From assembly GCF_025698545.1 (NCBI RefSeq), contig NC_068565.1:7874001-7938000 (forward strand): a DNA stretch of 64,000 bases, in the 5' to 3' direction. Shown here in pieces: positions 13,900-24,598 of the stretch. Numbering within the stretch: position 1 is the stretch's first letter; each line of letters starts with the position of its first letter. The translations under genes and the position numbers were made by a program. A model generated the notes under the pieces. That model saw only the letters and a program-made list of their open reading frames with translations, searched no databases and had not been told where the DNA came from. The DNA comes from Gossypium raimondii (lineage: Eukaryota; Streptophyta; Magnoliopsida; Malvales; Malvaceae).

Positions 13900-16446
13900 T
13901 CATTTCCTCCAAACCCCAAGCTTTTCAGTGTTGCAGGGGAATGATTTCAGCATGTAACAATGGCTAACTTCCACATACCTTATTCTAGGCATCACACTCT
14001 GAACCAAATCCCACTCCACTTGTAGCCTAGCAAGGAACTTGAGACAAAGCCCCTCAACTTTCCATGTAATGGTTTTACCACCCTCGAAGCTTGGATGCAC
14101 GAATTGCAGGTCTCCATTTTCGATACAAAGATAATGCAAATCACGAAGTGACTTGGGATTCATCCACATTGGCGTCGTCACTCCACGGTAATACCTCAGA
14201 TACAGCTCCTCAAGATGTGGTGGAGGAGATAAGCCATCCAGTTTCCTGAAAATCTCTTCTTTCTCGCATCCTTCTGTGTTGATGGACAAAACCTTGAGTT
14301 GTTTTAGGTGGGAAAGGACAGTGAGTTCCTCTTCTGCAATGTCGCTTTCTTCGTTTATATTTACTCGCAGTACTTTAAGCTTTGACAGCCATTGAAGCTC
14401 ACCTAAACGACACCCATTCCTGTCAGCTTCACTTGGTACAGTGAATCCTGAGAGTTCTTGAAGATTTGAAAGCCTCCCAAGCCCCTGTGGGAGATATCGC
14501 ATCATAGGACAGTACCCTAAATCCAATACATTTAGCTTCTGCAGATTTGTGATGGACGAGGGAAGCTTTTGAAGATTGTTGCATCCATTCAAAACCAAAA
14601 GCTGAAGGTTCCGGAGCTCACCGATTAACTGTGGAAGTTCCTTGAGGGAAGCAACTCCTCTTAGGTTCAGATATGATAAGCGTTGAAGAGAGATGATCCA
14701 ATGCAGGAGTTTGTGAATGGGGATGTTTTCTAGCTTATTCAGAGAAAAATCCAACACCCTGAGAGACCTTACTCTGAACAGTGGGATGGTCTTATCGGGG
14801 CTAACAGGAGAGCTGTTCATCATCAGGAATGCCCGGAGCTTTGATTTTTTATTCTGTGATTTCACATCTTCTTCCCCTGTAAAACCCAAACGCCGAGATT
14901 GTATGCTGGGTCTTTGTTTGCCATGTTCATCAAAGCTGCAAAAGGACTCTTCTCTAGCAATTTTAATGGTCAAGTCTCTCACAAGATCATGCATCTTGCA
15001 AGTGTAGACTCTTCCATCGAACCCTCTGTGCTTCACAACTTCAACCAGGCATCTACTGATGAGCTCTGAGAGGTAATCAAATGCTAATTCGATTGCAGTC
15101 CGGGTGTCTTTTCCCTGTACGAAACCCTCTCCCACCCACCAATGAACCAACTGCTCAGCACTTATCACCGAGTCCTCTGGATAAATGGAGAAGCATAACA
15201 GGCATTGCTTGAGGCGAGTTGGCAGCTCATCGTAGCTCAATTGTAAGGAAGCCATAACCGAGCTTTCACCTTCTCTAGTAGCCAATTCATCGTGGAAATT
15301 GTTGTGAATTCGTCTCCAAACATCAGTTGACAAAGTTTTCGATTTCAACAAGCCTCCTACGGTCTTGAGAGCTAATGGAAGTCCACAACATTTCTTCACT
15401 ATATCCTTCCCTAGCTCTTCCAACTCGTAGTGCGGCTTTGCTTCCTTTTCTGAAGAAAATGCAATCCTACAAAACAATGCCCAGCCTTCTTCTTCATTGA
15501 GTACGCGAGGTTGATGAATTCGAGCTTTCTCCACCCCCATTTCAATGGCAACACTTTCTTTCCTGGTAGTGATTATTACAGCACTGCTCTGTCCCTCCCT
15601 CTTGGGTAATCCAGCAAGCAATCTTTCCCACCAGCCATGAACACTCCAAACATCATCCATCACTATCAAATAGTCCTTACCCTCAAGTGCTTGTTTAATC
15701 TTCGGCAGCATTTGACCCATATCCAATCCATACGTATCCTCTCCTAGTTGTTTCAACATGGTCTTCATTGTTTCTTCCTCATTCACTGTTTGAGATATGG
15801 ACACCCAAATTCTCTCTTCGAATCGTTCGAGGATCGCGTGGTTGTTAAAGATCTTCTGGGTTATAGTTGTTTTCCCCAATCCCCCCATCCCAATAATCCC
15901 AACTTGGTGCAATTGTTTTTTCGTAGGAAGAATCCACCCTATAATCTTCATTGTATCTTCAGCCAAACCAACTATGCTGGATTCATCGAAAGCAGGCGAC
16001 GTCCATCGACGATGAACCACACTGCTGACATCGTCATGGACACCTTGCTGTCCGATTGTCTTCAAATATGTTTTCAAGACCTTGTGCATCTTCTCTATCC
16101 GTCCATTGATGTCCTTGAGCCTTTTCGAAGTTCGGTGCTGAAAGATCATCTCTCGTGGAAGGAAATGGTTGCAGCGAAAGACATGGTCACGAAATTCAGC
16201 TCGGAGCAAGCAATCAGTAAGTATATCCTCGGCATCATAGGTCAATTCTCTGATCATGCTTAGAGTTGTCTTCACGGTTTCCTCCTTCCTTTTGAGCTTG
16301 TTAGCATCAGCAAGGAAGGATTTCATGAAGTCAAGCTGTGTTTTAAGCTCCATGAATTGGCTACGAAATTCAAGTACTCGACCACTGTGCTCTTTCAGGG
16401 CATCAATCAGCTTCCCTGCTACAACTTGTATGATTGCATCCGCCAT
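13900..16446 (-). CDS. ZAR1/RPP13-like protein 4-type CC-NB-ARC-LRR immune receptor
   Basis: Single-exon gene of 848 codons. The product is an intracellular NLR expected to sense pathogen effectors, probably through guarded pseudokinases if it behaves like Arabidopsis ZAR1 (852 residues). Visible parts: an N-terminal MADA-type helix (MADAIIQVV), a coiled coil with an EDVID-like motif (AEDIL, 72-76), a linker with WTSPAFDE (148-155), the P-loop GMGGLGKTT (186-194), RNBS-A (ERIWVSISQ, 211-219), Walker B (LIVMDDVW, 260-267), RNBS-B (IITTR, 291-295), GLPLAL (355-360), an RNBS-D-like segment (CLLCFSIYPED, 415-425), an intact MHD (485-487), then irregular LRRs from about 555 to 835. Conserved segments such as RTSKRLKDIN and QLSYDELP, and the ending GVW, match ZAR1 better than other CNLs. 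Position 11 is Gly where Arabidopsis ZAR1 has the channel-lining Glu11. The start codon is the MADA methionine and the stop is TGA. All catalytic NB-ARC motifs are intact, so it looks functional. Confidence 0.95.
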   Translation of the reverse strand: MADAIIQVVAGKLIDALKEHSGRVLEFRSQFMELKTQLDFMKSFLADANKLKRKEETVKTTLSMIRELTYDAEDILTDCLLRAEFRDHVFRCNHFLPREMIFQHRTSKRLKDINGRIEKMHKVLKTYLKTIGQQGVHDDVSSVVHRRWTSPAFDESSIVGLAEDTMKIIGWILPTKKQLHQVGIIGMGGLGKTTITQKIFNNHAILERFEERIWVSISQTVNEEETMKTMLKQLGEDTYGLDMGQMLPKIKQALEGKDYLIVMDDVWSVHGWWERLLAGLPKREGQSSAVIITTRKESVAIEMGVEKARIHQPRVLNEEEGWALFCRIAFSSEKEAKPHYELEELGKDIVKKCCGLPLALKTVGGLLKSKTLSTDVWRRIHNNFHDELATREGESSVMASLQLSYDELPTRLKQCLLCFSIYPEDSVISAEQLVHWWVGEGFVQGKDTRTAIELAFDYLSELISRCLVEVVKHRGFDGRVYTCKMHDLVRDLTIKIAREESFCSFDEHGKQRPSIQSRRLGFTGEEDVKSQNKKSKLRAFLMMNSSPVSPDKTIPLFRVRSLRVLDFSLNKLENIPIHKLLHWIISLQRLSYLNLRGVASLKELPQLIGELRNLQLLVLNGCNNLQKLPSSITNLQKLNVLDLGYCPMMRYLPQGLGRLSNLQELSGFTVPSEADRNGCRLGELQWLSKLKVLRVNINEESDIAEEELTVLSHLKQLKVLSINTEGCEKEEIFRKLDGLSPPPHLEELYLRYYRGVTTPMWMNPKSLRDLHYLCIENGDLQFVHPSFEGGKTITWKVEGLCLKFLARLQVEWDLVQSVMPRIRYVEVSHCYMLKSFPCNTEKLGVWRK

Positions 16447-16466
16447 CTTCTTTTTATGTTATTAAC

Positions 16467-16783
16467 CTGCAAATTTTCTGCAGTAAAACATCAATATGAA
16501 GATGAATTGAAAATTTTTAAGTTTTTGGAGATTTAAATAAAATGGATAAACAACCTCACAGAACTCATGTTTTGAGCTTAACATCAACCATAAAAATTAC
16601 TGGAAACATTGAAAATAACATCAACATGAAGATGGATTCAAGAACTTACTCAGATGTTTGCTTGGAGATATTATAATAGTATCCAATGAACTTCAAACCC
16701 TGAAAAAAGGAATTGAAAACATGCAAACGTTGAGTAGAACATAAATATGAAGATGGAAGGGAAATGAAGAACATGGATCAAAC
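16467..16783 (-). other. Probable 5' UTR intron of the NLR gene
   Basis: On the minus strand a donor-like cag|gtttga at 16784/16783 and an acceptor-like tttgcag|gttaat ending at 16467 enclose 317 bp of AT-rich DNA, leaving 20 bases of leader before the NLR start codon. ZAR1-type genes often have uninterrupted coding regions with introns in the leader. Other donor and acceptor choices are possible. Confidence 0.35.
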
Positions 16784-17174
16784 CTGCTGATGAAGGGAGT
16801 TTCTTGACTCAACCGAGGGAGGTAGTTGATGTTACAAGAGAAGAAACTCGCAAACAAAGGTCTTATAATGTAAACAAACAACTGAAAAAGAACACACATC
16901 TTCCTTGAAGTTGCTCATTATTTTTCCTATCCACCATCCAATACAAATGATTGTCAATTAAGACTAACACTAATCAAATGAAATCCCATGTTTTCTCTTA
17001 AGTGTAAACAAGAGACAAAAAGAGAAAATGTTGAAGACAGCCGATTGTAGAACAGTAAATGAAGTGGATTTCCATTTTCCATTCTTACTCGTTTGCTTTG
17101 AATTCGAAAGAATTTAAAGGGCGTGAATGGGATTAGGGTCCTACCACTACAATTTACCACTAAACGTCTCATTG

Positions 17175-17499
17175 TTGACCGAACCAGCTGGAAGTCAACT
17201 CACAACATTAGACAATTATCTTGTTTTCATCATCCTTCTTCAAAATGTATACTTATAAGTATGATTGTGTTAGTTCATAAGCAGTATGAATCAAATTTGA
17301 GGGCATCAAAATACTTGAATCTCAACTTTTATTAATAATACCAAAATCTTGTTGATAAAGTATAAAAATGGAAGTAATTTAACAAAATTAATCTATTAAA
17401 ACAAAATTTGAGGTGAAACCTTTTTATGCATGAGATAGTTTTCTATATTAATTAGATCTAAATTCCTTTTCATTTTCTCCAGTCCTTGAACCCTTGACC
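17175..17499. promoter_or_regulatory. W-box sites upstream of the NLR gene
   Basis: WRKY-type cores TTGAC(C) occur at 17175-17180, 17194-17198 (as GTCAA) and 17494-17499, about 730-1050 bp upstream of the NLR start. W-boxes are common in promoters of plant immune genes, which fits the neighbour. Short motifs like this also occur by chance. Confidence 0.35.
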
Positions 17500-18064
17500 A
17501 ATGACTTGTTGGTCGATGACTTAGAGATTTAGAGAGAGCTAATGCCTAACAATAATGAACTGAAAATCTTAATTGTTCCGTTTTTCAGAGATGATCGTTC
17601 CTTTAAAAACAGGTAAGGTTTTTTGGGGGGCGGGGTCTATTATTAAAATGGATTGAAGATGAGAATTGAGAGCATAATTCACAAGTTTTGATTGATGTTT
17701 CATGTTGGTGTTGCATGTTTTAGCTAATTACAATGAAGAGAGTTTGTTACATAACACTTGTGTTGTAAATGAATTTGGATATTTGATTTAATTATTTTTT
17801 TGGGTTTAAACTGAACAGATTCGTATCCTAAAAAAAAATATGTATGCTCATAAATTCAGCCACGATTGAAATTGAGTGCTATTGTATTGGATGAAAGCCA
17901 GTGCTGTTTTTGTAGTATTTGGGTCTTCACGTGACTAGAAGTCAACTAAAATGAAAACACGAAAGAAGGGGAAAAAAAGGCAACTTAAAACGTGATCTCT
18001 GCTTGATTTACTTTTGGCAGGGTACAACAAGGCTCCTTAAATTTTAATATTTTTGTTTTAATTA

Positions 18065-18420
18065 GGGATAAATTAGTGATCCAATTATAATTTATTTCTT
18101 TTTTATCATTTAATTATGAAAAATTATGAAATAGTCACTCAATTATTAGTAAGTTCCTTTTTTTTGTCACCCAACTATTCATTTTATCTTTTTTCTTATC
18201 ACCAATTTGCTAAGATAAAAATGAAAACACTCAAAAATCCAAGATAGTTAGGTGACCAAAAAAGAAAAATTGGATAGTTGAGTAACTATTTGTAACTTTT
18301 CATAGTTTGGTGGTCAAAAATAAATTTACTAATAGTTTGATGATCATTTTATAATTTTTCATAGTTGTATGATTCAAAAGAGAAAAAACATAGTTGGGTG
18401 ACTACTAATGTAGTCTACCC
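18065..18420. mobile_element. Foldback MITE with TTTAATTA target duplication
   Basis: A 356-bp element flanked by the 8-bp direct repeat TTTAATTA at 18057-18064 and 18421-18428. The ends start GGGATAAATTAGT and, reverse-complemented, GGGTAGACTACATTAGT. Nearly the whole element can fold on itself, with repeated words of the type gtcaccaactat in opposite orientation. It has no coding capacity. The 8-bp duplication points to a hAT-type transposase. Confidence 0.82.
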
Positions 18421-18994
18421 TTTAATTAGTTTTATTATAATTTTAAAACTAGTTTTTTTTTTTATACTTGCCATTTTTGTGTTACTTTTCATGTTTAGGA
18501 TTAAGAGTTGCTCCTTTCAATAATGTCATTTACAAGATAAGCGTTCAATAATGTAGATACTCTATTTTGGCTACAACATTTTATCTCTTGAGATAAAGAA
18601 AATTATATTTTAAGAAATTGTGCTACCAAGTGTATCTCTTCCAGAACAATAACTCTTGCTTAGAACAGTTGTTGTTCAGAACAACTATTATTCAGGAATA
18701 GTTATGTCCAGAATAGCTAGTTCAGAATAGGGTCTTAGTTAGAATAGCTACCATCCAATGTTTATTTGAGAACAACTCATGTGGAAAACAACTAAAGTTT
18801 ATAATAGCTCTTGTTTAGAATAATGGCATTTCAGAAACAACCATTGTTTGTAACAACTTATATTTAGAACAATTGTGTTTTTGTGGAAGAGTCATTATTC
18901 AAAAGAAGTTTTACTAAGAAAATCATCACCACAAAATAACATTTATTCGAAACAACCTCTACATTGAGAACAACTCATGCTAGGAACAAGCTAA

Positions 18995-20177
18995 TGTCCA
19001 TGAAACTAACTAAAAATCCGACTGAAGTAAGTGTACCTATCAATTAATAGTATAGTTACAGTGAGAAAAGAACTAAAAGTACTAGTAATTATTATCTTTC
19101 TATTATTTAACTGATAAATTTAAGTGATTGATTAAAACTAAAATTAACTAAATTAATTAAATACGAATGCGAAAAAGAATGAATCAGGAAAATAATTGAA
19201 TAATAACCAAAAAGTGAAACAATACCAAGGAAAGAATTTACCTAGACTTCATCTGCCCCTATCAATCTAAATTACGCAATTTATTCACTTAGCATCTTGA
19301 TCTGTATAAATCCCTAAATTATGTTAATATCTCTCTTCAGAGCAACTGGCTCTAGGTTGATTAATTGAAATTTATTTCTAATTAAAACTCCTATTATCGT
19401 ATTAACTCGATCTATGGATTCCCCTATTAGATTTGACTTTAATCAGGTAGATTTATGTCATCTTATTTCTAGGATTGCATGCAACTCCACTCAATTATGC
19501 TAGATCTACTCTTAAATAGGGTCTATTCATCCTCTAATTTAATCACATCAAACATGGATCAATAGTTTAGAAATATTAAATCAAGAATTAAGCACATATA
19601 ATTGAGAACAAGATCTAAGTTTTTATTGAGTAAAATAAAAATCAAACGACAGAATCCATCATAGGGTTCATTTCCCTTGGTATTTAGAAAATTAGTTCAT
19701 GCTAATGAATAAAAACATCCAAAATACATTATAACCACAAGAAACAAAGGAACTCATAATAATCTCCAAATAAATCACAAGGGAATCTTCAATCTTGATG
19801 GAAATTTGTTTCAGAATCGGCTTCAATGGTGTTTTTCGAGTTGTTTTCTTGAATATTCTATGACGGCTCACTCCTATCTTTTTTTTTTGTTATATACAAC
19901 TCTTAGAATACCCAAAAACCCTAAAAATCACGTTTTTGGCTGTTCAAAGTACAATTCGCAAAATTGACACGGCTGTGTGGAAGGGGTCAACCAATGTGGC
20001 TCCTGTAACTTGTTCCAATTTTCCAATTTTCGCTCCTTTTGCTCTCAAATGCTCTCCTAAATATAAAAACATGAATTTAAAAGATTAGGAGCATAAAATT
20101 CACTATTAACATCAAATAATCACCCAAAAACGCATTAAGAATGAGGCTAAAACATGTTACTTTTAGCACCTATCACA
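18995..20177 (-). mobile_element. Athila-like solo LTR
   Basis: A 1183-bp unit beginning TGTCCATG and ending TATCACA on the plus strand, flanked by AGCTAA at 18989-18994 and 20178-20183. On the minus strand it starts TGTGATAGGTGCTAAAAG, a start typical of Athila-lineage Gypsy LTRs. No internal region or partner LTR is present, so it is a solo LTR left by recombination. The duplication appears as 6 bp where 5 bp is usual; one base may be coincidence. Confidence 0.72.
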
Positions 20178-20586
20178 AGCTAAAATAATCATTATTCATG
20201 AACAAGTCTCATCCAAGAACAATCATCATCTTGCGTTTCAAGATATATTTCGTGAAAGATGCTTCACATAGTACCGCTTCACCAAAGTAGAAGTGGAAGT
20301 AATACTGAAATATGACAAAGTTCTTATGTTATTTTCACTTTTGGGATGTTCTGGAGAGCTTGGTGTATCAAATATTGAGGTAGTTAAGAGTTCTTCTTTT
20401 AACACTTTCCTGTAATGTTAAGTGTTTCCCCCTCCTTTCATAAACATAGTGAATTCTTCTTCACTATTCATCATCACCAACAAAACCTTCCACTATCCCT
20501 TCTTATCATTAATGCAATTGTAAATAAGAAATATCTATCATTACTCTTATTAATTACTAACTTTGTAATTTGTATTCTTGAAATAC

Positions 20587-20594
20587 TATAAATA
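20587..20594 (+). promoter_or_regulatory. TATA box of LTR-like promoter
   Basis: The sequence ctaTAAATAgaag in the U3/R-like context described for 18640-20870. No coding sequence follows. Confidence 0.45.
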
Positions 20595-21447
20595 GAAGTT
20601 TTCCACAACTGGTGAAATGACTTTTGGTACTTTGAGAATTCTGATTCTCAAAGCCCTTTCTAAAATTCTCTCAACTTATTTTATTTACTTAGCCTTATTG
20701 TTATTCACATTTTCCTTTCTCCACCTTATCAACTACTATTTGTCGCTACGCATAGTGTTACCTAATTTGCTCCACTCTTTCTCTCTGTCTTCTTTCGATA
20801 CATCTCGTTCACTTATTTACAACACTTCATCTCTCCATAAAAAGAACCCTCTATAAATATATCTTGTCATTGCACCCATCACTTGATAAAAAAATAAAGT
20901 ATATTTAATAATTAGTAATTTAATTTAAAAGTAATTAATAATTTATTTTAAAAATATTAAAAATATCTTATGCTATTATTAGAAAATAAGGTATATTAAT
21001 GTTTCTTACTTCAATAAAAGTTTATTTCATTCCTTGTAAAATATTTAAGTTAGAACTATAAATTTGGTAACACTTTTATTTACTAATTATTCTACTATTC
21101 ATAACCTTAAACACTTTTGGTTTAAATCTGATTTTTTAAATCTCATTTATTAATTATTTTCAACCCATAAATTTCTCTTTAAATCCTTAAATTAAAAAAT
21201 ATGCCCTTAAGAACACTTAAACTCATGTCATTTTAATTGTTGAATAACAATAATGTCAATGAATTAATGCTCAATCGGCAAATCTCATATACTATTAGTT
21301 TAATTTTCTCTATTTTACTTTTTATTAATCTATGCTATTTTTAAGCTATTAAGCGTGTTGGTGTCATGAGTCAACAAACTTGATTAGAATATTTACATAA
21401 ATGTCCTTCCGTAATTAAAAATAAGTTACATTATTCAAGGGCGACTT

Positions 21448-21825
21448 AGTCTTTTAATTAAAAATCATAAAAATATGCATATGATAGAATTCAAACCCAC
21501 ATCAATGGCATTAGTAAAATGTACATCTACCGCTAACTAAAACTTTATTTTGATATTTTTATAAATTTTAATTTTATTATGCACACTTGCTTACCTCATT
21601 CAATTGTGTTTGTGTATATACAAAGTACTTTAGTCTTTTTATTAAAAAGCCCAATAAAAATATAAATATGGTGGGATTTGAACCCAAACCAATTATATTA
21701 GTAAAACTTTTAATTTACCACTCAACTAAAGTTTTATTTTACTATTTTTATACATTTTAATTTATTATGCACACTTTATTATTTCCATCAATTGTATATT
21801 TATCTATAGTATTATTTAAGTCTCT
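21448..21825. repeat. Tandem duplication, about 184 bp x 2
   Basis: Two diverged direct copies begin at 21448 and 21632. Both carry agtctttt(a/t)attaaaaa, then aacccaaa/caaacccac, then aactaaa(a/g)(c/t)tttatttt, then attatgcacactt, in the same order. The phrase gttggtgtca(t/c)gagtcaa occurs on both outer sides (about 21358 and 21833), so a larger unit may be duplicated. Confidence 0.65.
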
Positions 21826-22002
21826 GACTGAGTTGGTGTCACGAGTCAATTACCACAGTTAAAAACGGCTTTCATTTTAGTCATCTGTCCTTAATTCAAT
21901 GTTATTGTACATTCATTTTAGTTGCTCAACTTTAGTAAGTTTTCATTTTAGTTACTTATTTATCATTTTATTTTTTAGAATTAATTTTAGTTTTTTAGTT
22001 AA

Positions 22003-22380
22003 AGGTAAAACTTGTGTGTGTAGGAAAAACTTAAAATTTTACATGAAAAACTTGTTTTACATGGAAAATAATTTATTTTTAATTTCCTTTATTATTTTTT
22101 CCTTTTAGAATTAACCAGGTTTTATAGGAAAAACTTGAGCTTTACTAAAAAAATTATCTTTTAATTTCCTTTAATTTTATTCATTTTTCTAGAACTAATT
22201 GTAAATATTTTCCCACTAAATTAAAGGGAAAAACTTGAGGTTTTACAAGGAATTACATGGGTGTTTATAGGAAAACTTGGGTTTTACATGGAAATTATTT
22301 TTCAATAATTACTTGAGTTTTTACAACTAATTGAGTTAAAAGGAAAAATTTAGGTTTCATCTCTGCAATTGAATAACTCA
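22003..22380. repeat. Degenerate tandem phrases (aggaaaaacttg...ttttacatgg)
   Basis: At least four imperfect repeats of a 45-80 bp phrase containing ggaaaaacttgag and ttttacatggaaa. No coding potential; the class of element is unknown. Confidence 0.45.
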
Positions 22381-22869
22381 ATTCCTGTAAAACTATCTTT
22401 TATTTTTAAATAAAATTAATTAAAAAATAAGTAATCAAAATAAAAATTTATTAGTGTACAATAATATTAAATTAACAATAGGTGACCAATATGTGAATAG
22501 TTTTTAATGATAGTTTTTAACTGTAGTTTGGTAACCAAACTTCAAAAAATTAAACTTTGAAAATTGTATTGTTTTAATTAAGTTTTAAATTTCGATTTAA
22601 GATATGGGTTAATACTTAATTTTAATAATTGGTTCTAATGTCATGGGTTGCGCATGAGAACACGCAACCATGACGAACAAAAGCTCTAAGTCCGTGACAC
22701 TAGATTCAACTTAGGGTTCGTTTGTTTAAGGTCGAAAAACATTTTCCAAATTTTACGTTGTTTGTTTGCTGGAAAATGAATTCCTATATAACACATTCTC
22801 CAAAACACAGGTAAATCATTTCACAATTTTCGAAAAACGTCTTGCCGATTTCTAACATGTAAGACATTT

Positions 22870-23060
22870 TCTATTCTCTTCTCTTCACTCACATCACAGT
22901 GGTTCTCCATTCCTCTCTATCCATTAGCCTCCGCCTCTCCTTCTCATCTCTGTTCGTTGGCCTCACCTCATCATCTCTGCCTTGTCTTCTCTCTTGGTCA
23001 ACCGTGGTCCTTACCAAGTTTGTATTTTGAAGAAACCCTAAAAAATTAGCAGCCACAGTC
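22870..23060 (+). other. 5' UTR-like CT-rich block
   Basis: A pyrimidine-rich stretch followed by gaaaccctaaaaaat and then cacagtccag|gtatatct, a plausible first-exon end and splice donor. It sits inside the left part of the candidate PIF/Harbinger-type element, ahead of the MenB-derived exons. I found no start codon leading into the MenB frame, so it may be a captured leader or promoter from MenB or another gene. Confidence 0.3.
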
Positions 23061-24598
23061 CAGGTATATCTCAGTCTTCTTTTTATCAAGGTTACTTCAT
23101 TCAAAATGGATCTGTTAAATTTTTAAGTGAATTTTTACTGAATTTTAGAAAAACCGTAAAAACCAATCCATTATTTTTTTTGGTCGAAGAGGTTTGATCT
23201 GGATATTTAGCATATGATAAAGGTTTCCTTCACATTAACTGGGTTTTCAATCTTGGTTCTATAGTGATTGAAAATTTTCCTAGTTGTCGATCCCCTGATG
23301 CATTTTTCTTTCTTATTTTTGGTCTTAAATTTTTGAGTTTCTACTTGAGTATTGAGTAATGAGATTTTTGAGTTCTGGTTCGATTAAGTTGTCTACTTTC
23401 TACCTCTGCATCACTTTGCTGTATTTGATTTTCTATTTTCTATCTTGCGGCTTGTTACTGTGTTTCATATCATAAAAGGTATTGGTTTAGCTTTAAATTC
23501 TAGACTGGTATCGCTACTATTTCGTGTTATACTGTTATTTGCAGCCACAATCAGTTGTTAAATTGTTCACATCACTATTGGGGGCTTTAGCAGTGGCATT
23601 GTCGACACTGTTACACCACTTCCAGAGTGAAAGCTTGATTGAAAAAATTCCTAGTTGTCATTAATCCAATGAACCTTTCTTTCTTATTTATGCTCATGAA
23701 GTTTTATGGTTTGCTTGAACTGTGGCATGATGAAAGTCATTAACTGGATTGTTGAATGGAAGTTTATTCTGCACTTACAATAAAACACATATTAGCTTTT
23801 ATGGTTTAGTACAAAATTTTTGAACATTGGTTCATTGGCATAAGCATACTTGTAGTATTACATGTTTAGTGTAGTGCTATAAGGAACTTATGGACTGTTC
23901 TCTTGGCAAGTTGTTACGTTCCCTTGCACGCATCTTTTCCAAAACCAATGATAGCAATGGTAATCTCTTTTCTTCTATTTCTAAAATAATTAGTGACAGT
24001 GGTTTTTTTTTGTTGGATTACATTAGTTTTCATTATTTCAATTGCTGTCATTCTTATAAATCAGGTTGCTGGTTATGCTGTTGGAGGAGGGCATGCTTTA
24101 CATATGGTTTGTGATCTGACCATTGCTGCGGATAATGCTATTTTCGGTTAAACTGGTCCCAAGGTGCTTACAAATCACATCTTCTGTTGCTCTAGCTTTG
24201 TTGTTTTTGTAATTTTCATCTTTGGATGGTGGTGCTGATGCTACATGCTTGTACATTTGTTGCCCTGATTAGAATTATCTGATTGGATATGCCGCAGGTG
24301 GGAAGTTTTGATGCTGGTTATGGAAGTTCCATAATGTCCCGTTTGGTAAACAACAAGAAAGATGGAGGCTTTTATTTGGCATGATACTCGTTGTTCGTTT
24401 TACATGCAATCTGAACAGTGTGTTTGATCTGGATTCGATTAACAGGTTGGACCTAAAAAGGCGCACCAAATGTGGTTTCTTGCCAGGTTTTACACTGCCT
24501 CTAAGGTAGAAAAAATGAGGCTTGTGAATGCTGTTGTACCGGTAAGTTGTTCTTGTATGAAGAGTGCCACTCATTCAGCCTATTCCCTCAAATAGATA

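Larger units (their letters stand above)
18640..20870 (+). repeat. Old LTR-like region with GAACAA-type subrepeats and a TATA box
   Basis: From 18640 to 18994, and again from 20178 to 20230, the sequence is a loose array of 20-25 bp units around cagaacaac...ttgttcaga. It is split by the solo LTR at 18995-20177. Downstream, 20370-20870 has the make-up of a plant LTR promoter: TATAAATA at 20587-20594, followed by ttgagaattctgattctcaa and a pyrimidine-rich leader. The array plus the promoter suggests an old Copia-type LTR whose outer limits I cannot place. Confidence 0.4.

Noticed and set aside
15748..16263. Open frame of 171 codons on the plus strand, and others at 14717, 15797 and 16256
   Set aside because: All lie antisense to the intact NLR coding region and show no domain; they are shadows of its codon usage.
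23890..24114. Open frame starting MDCSLGKLL as a gene
   Set aside because: It runs through the degraded MenB exon in the wrong frame and through an intron; the MenB exon structure explains the sequence better.
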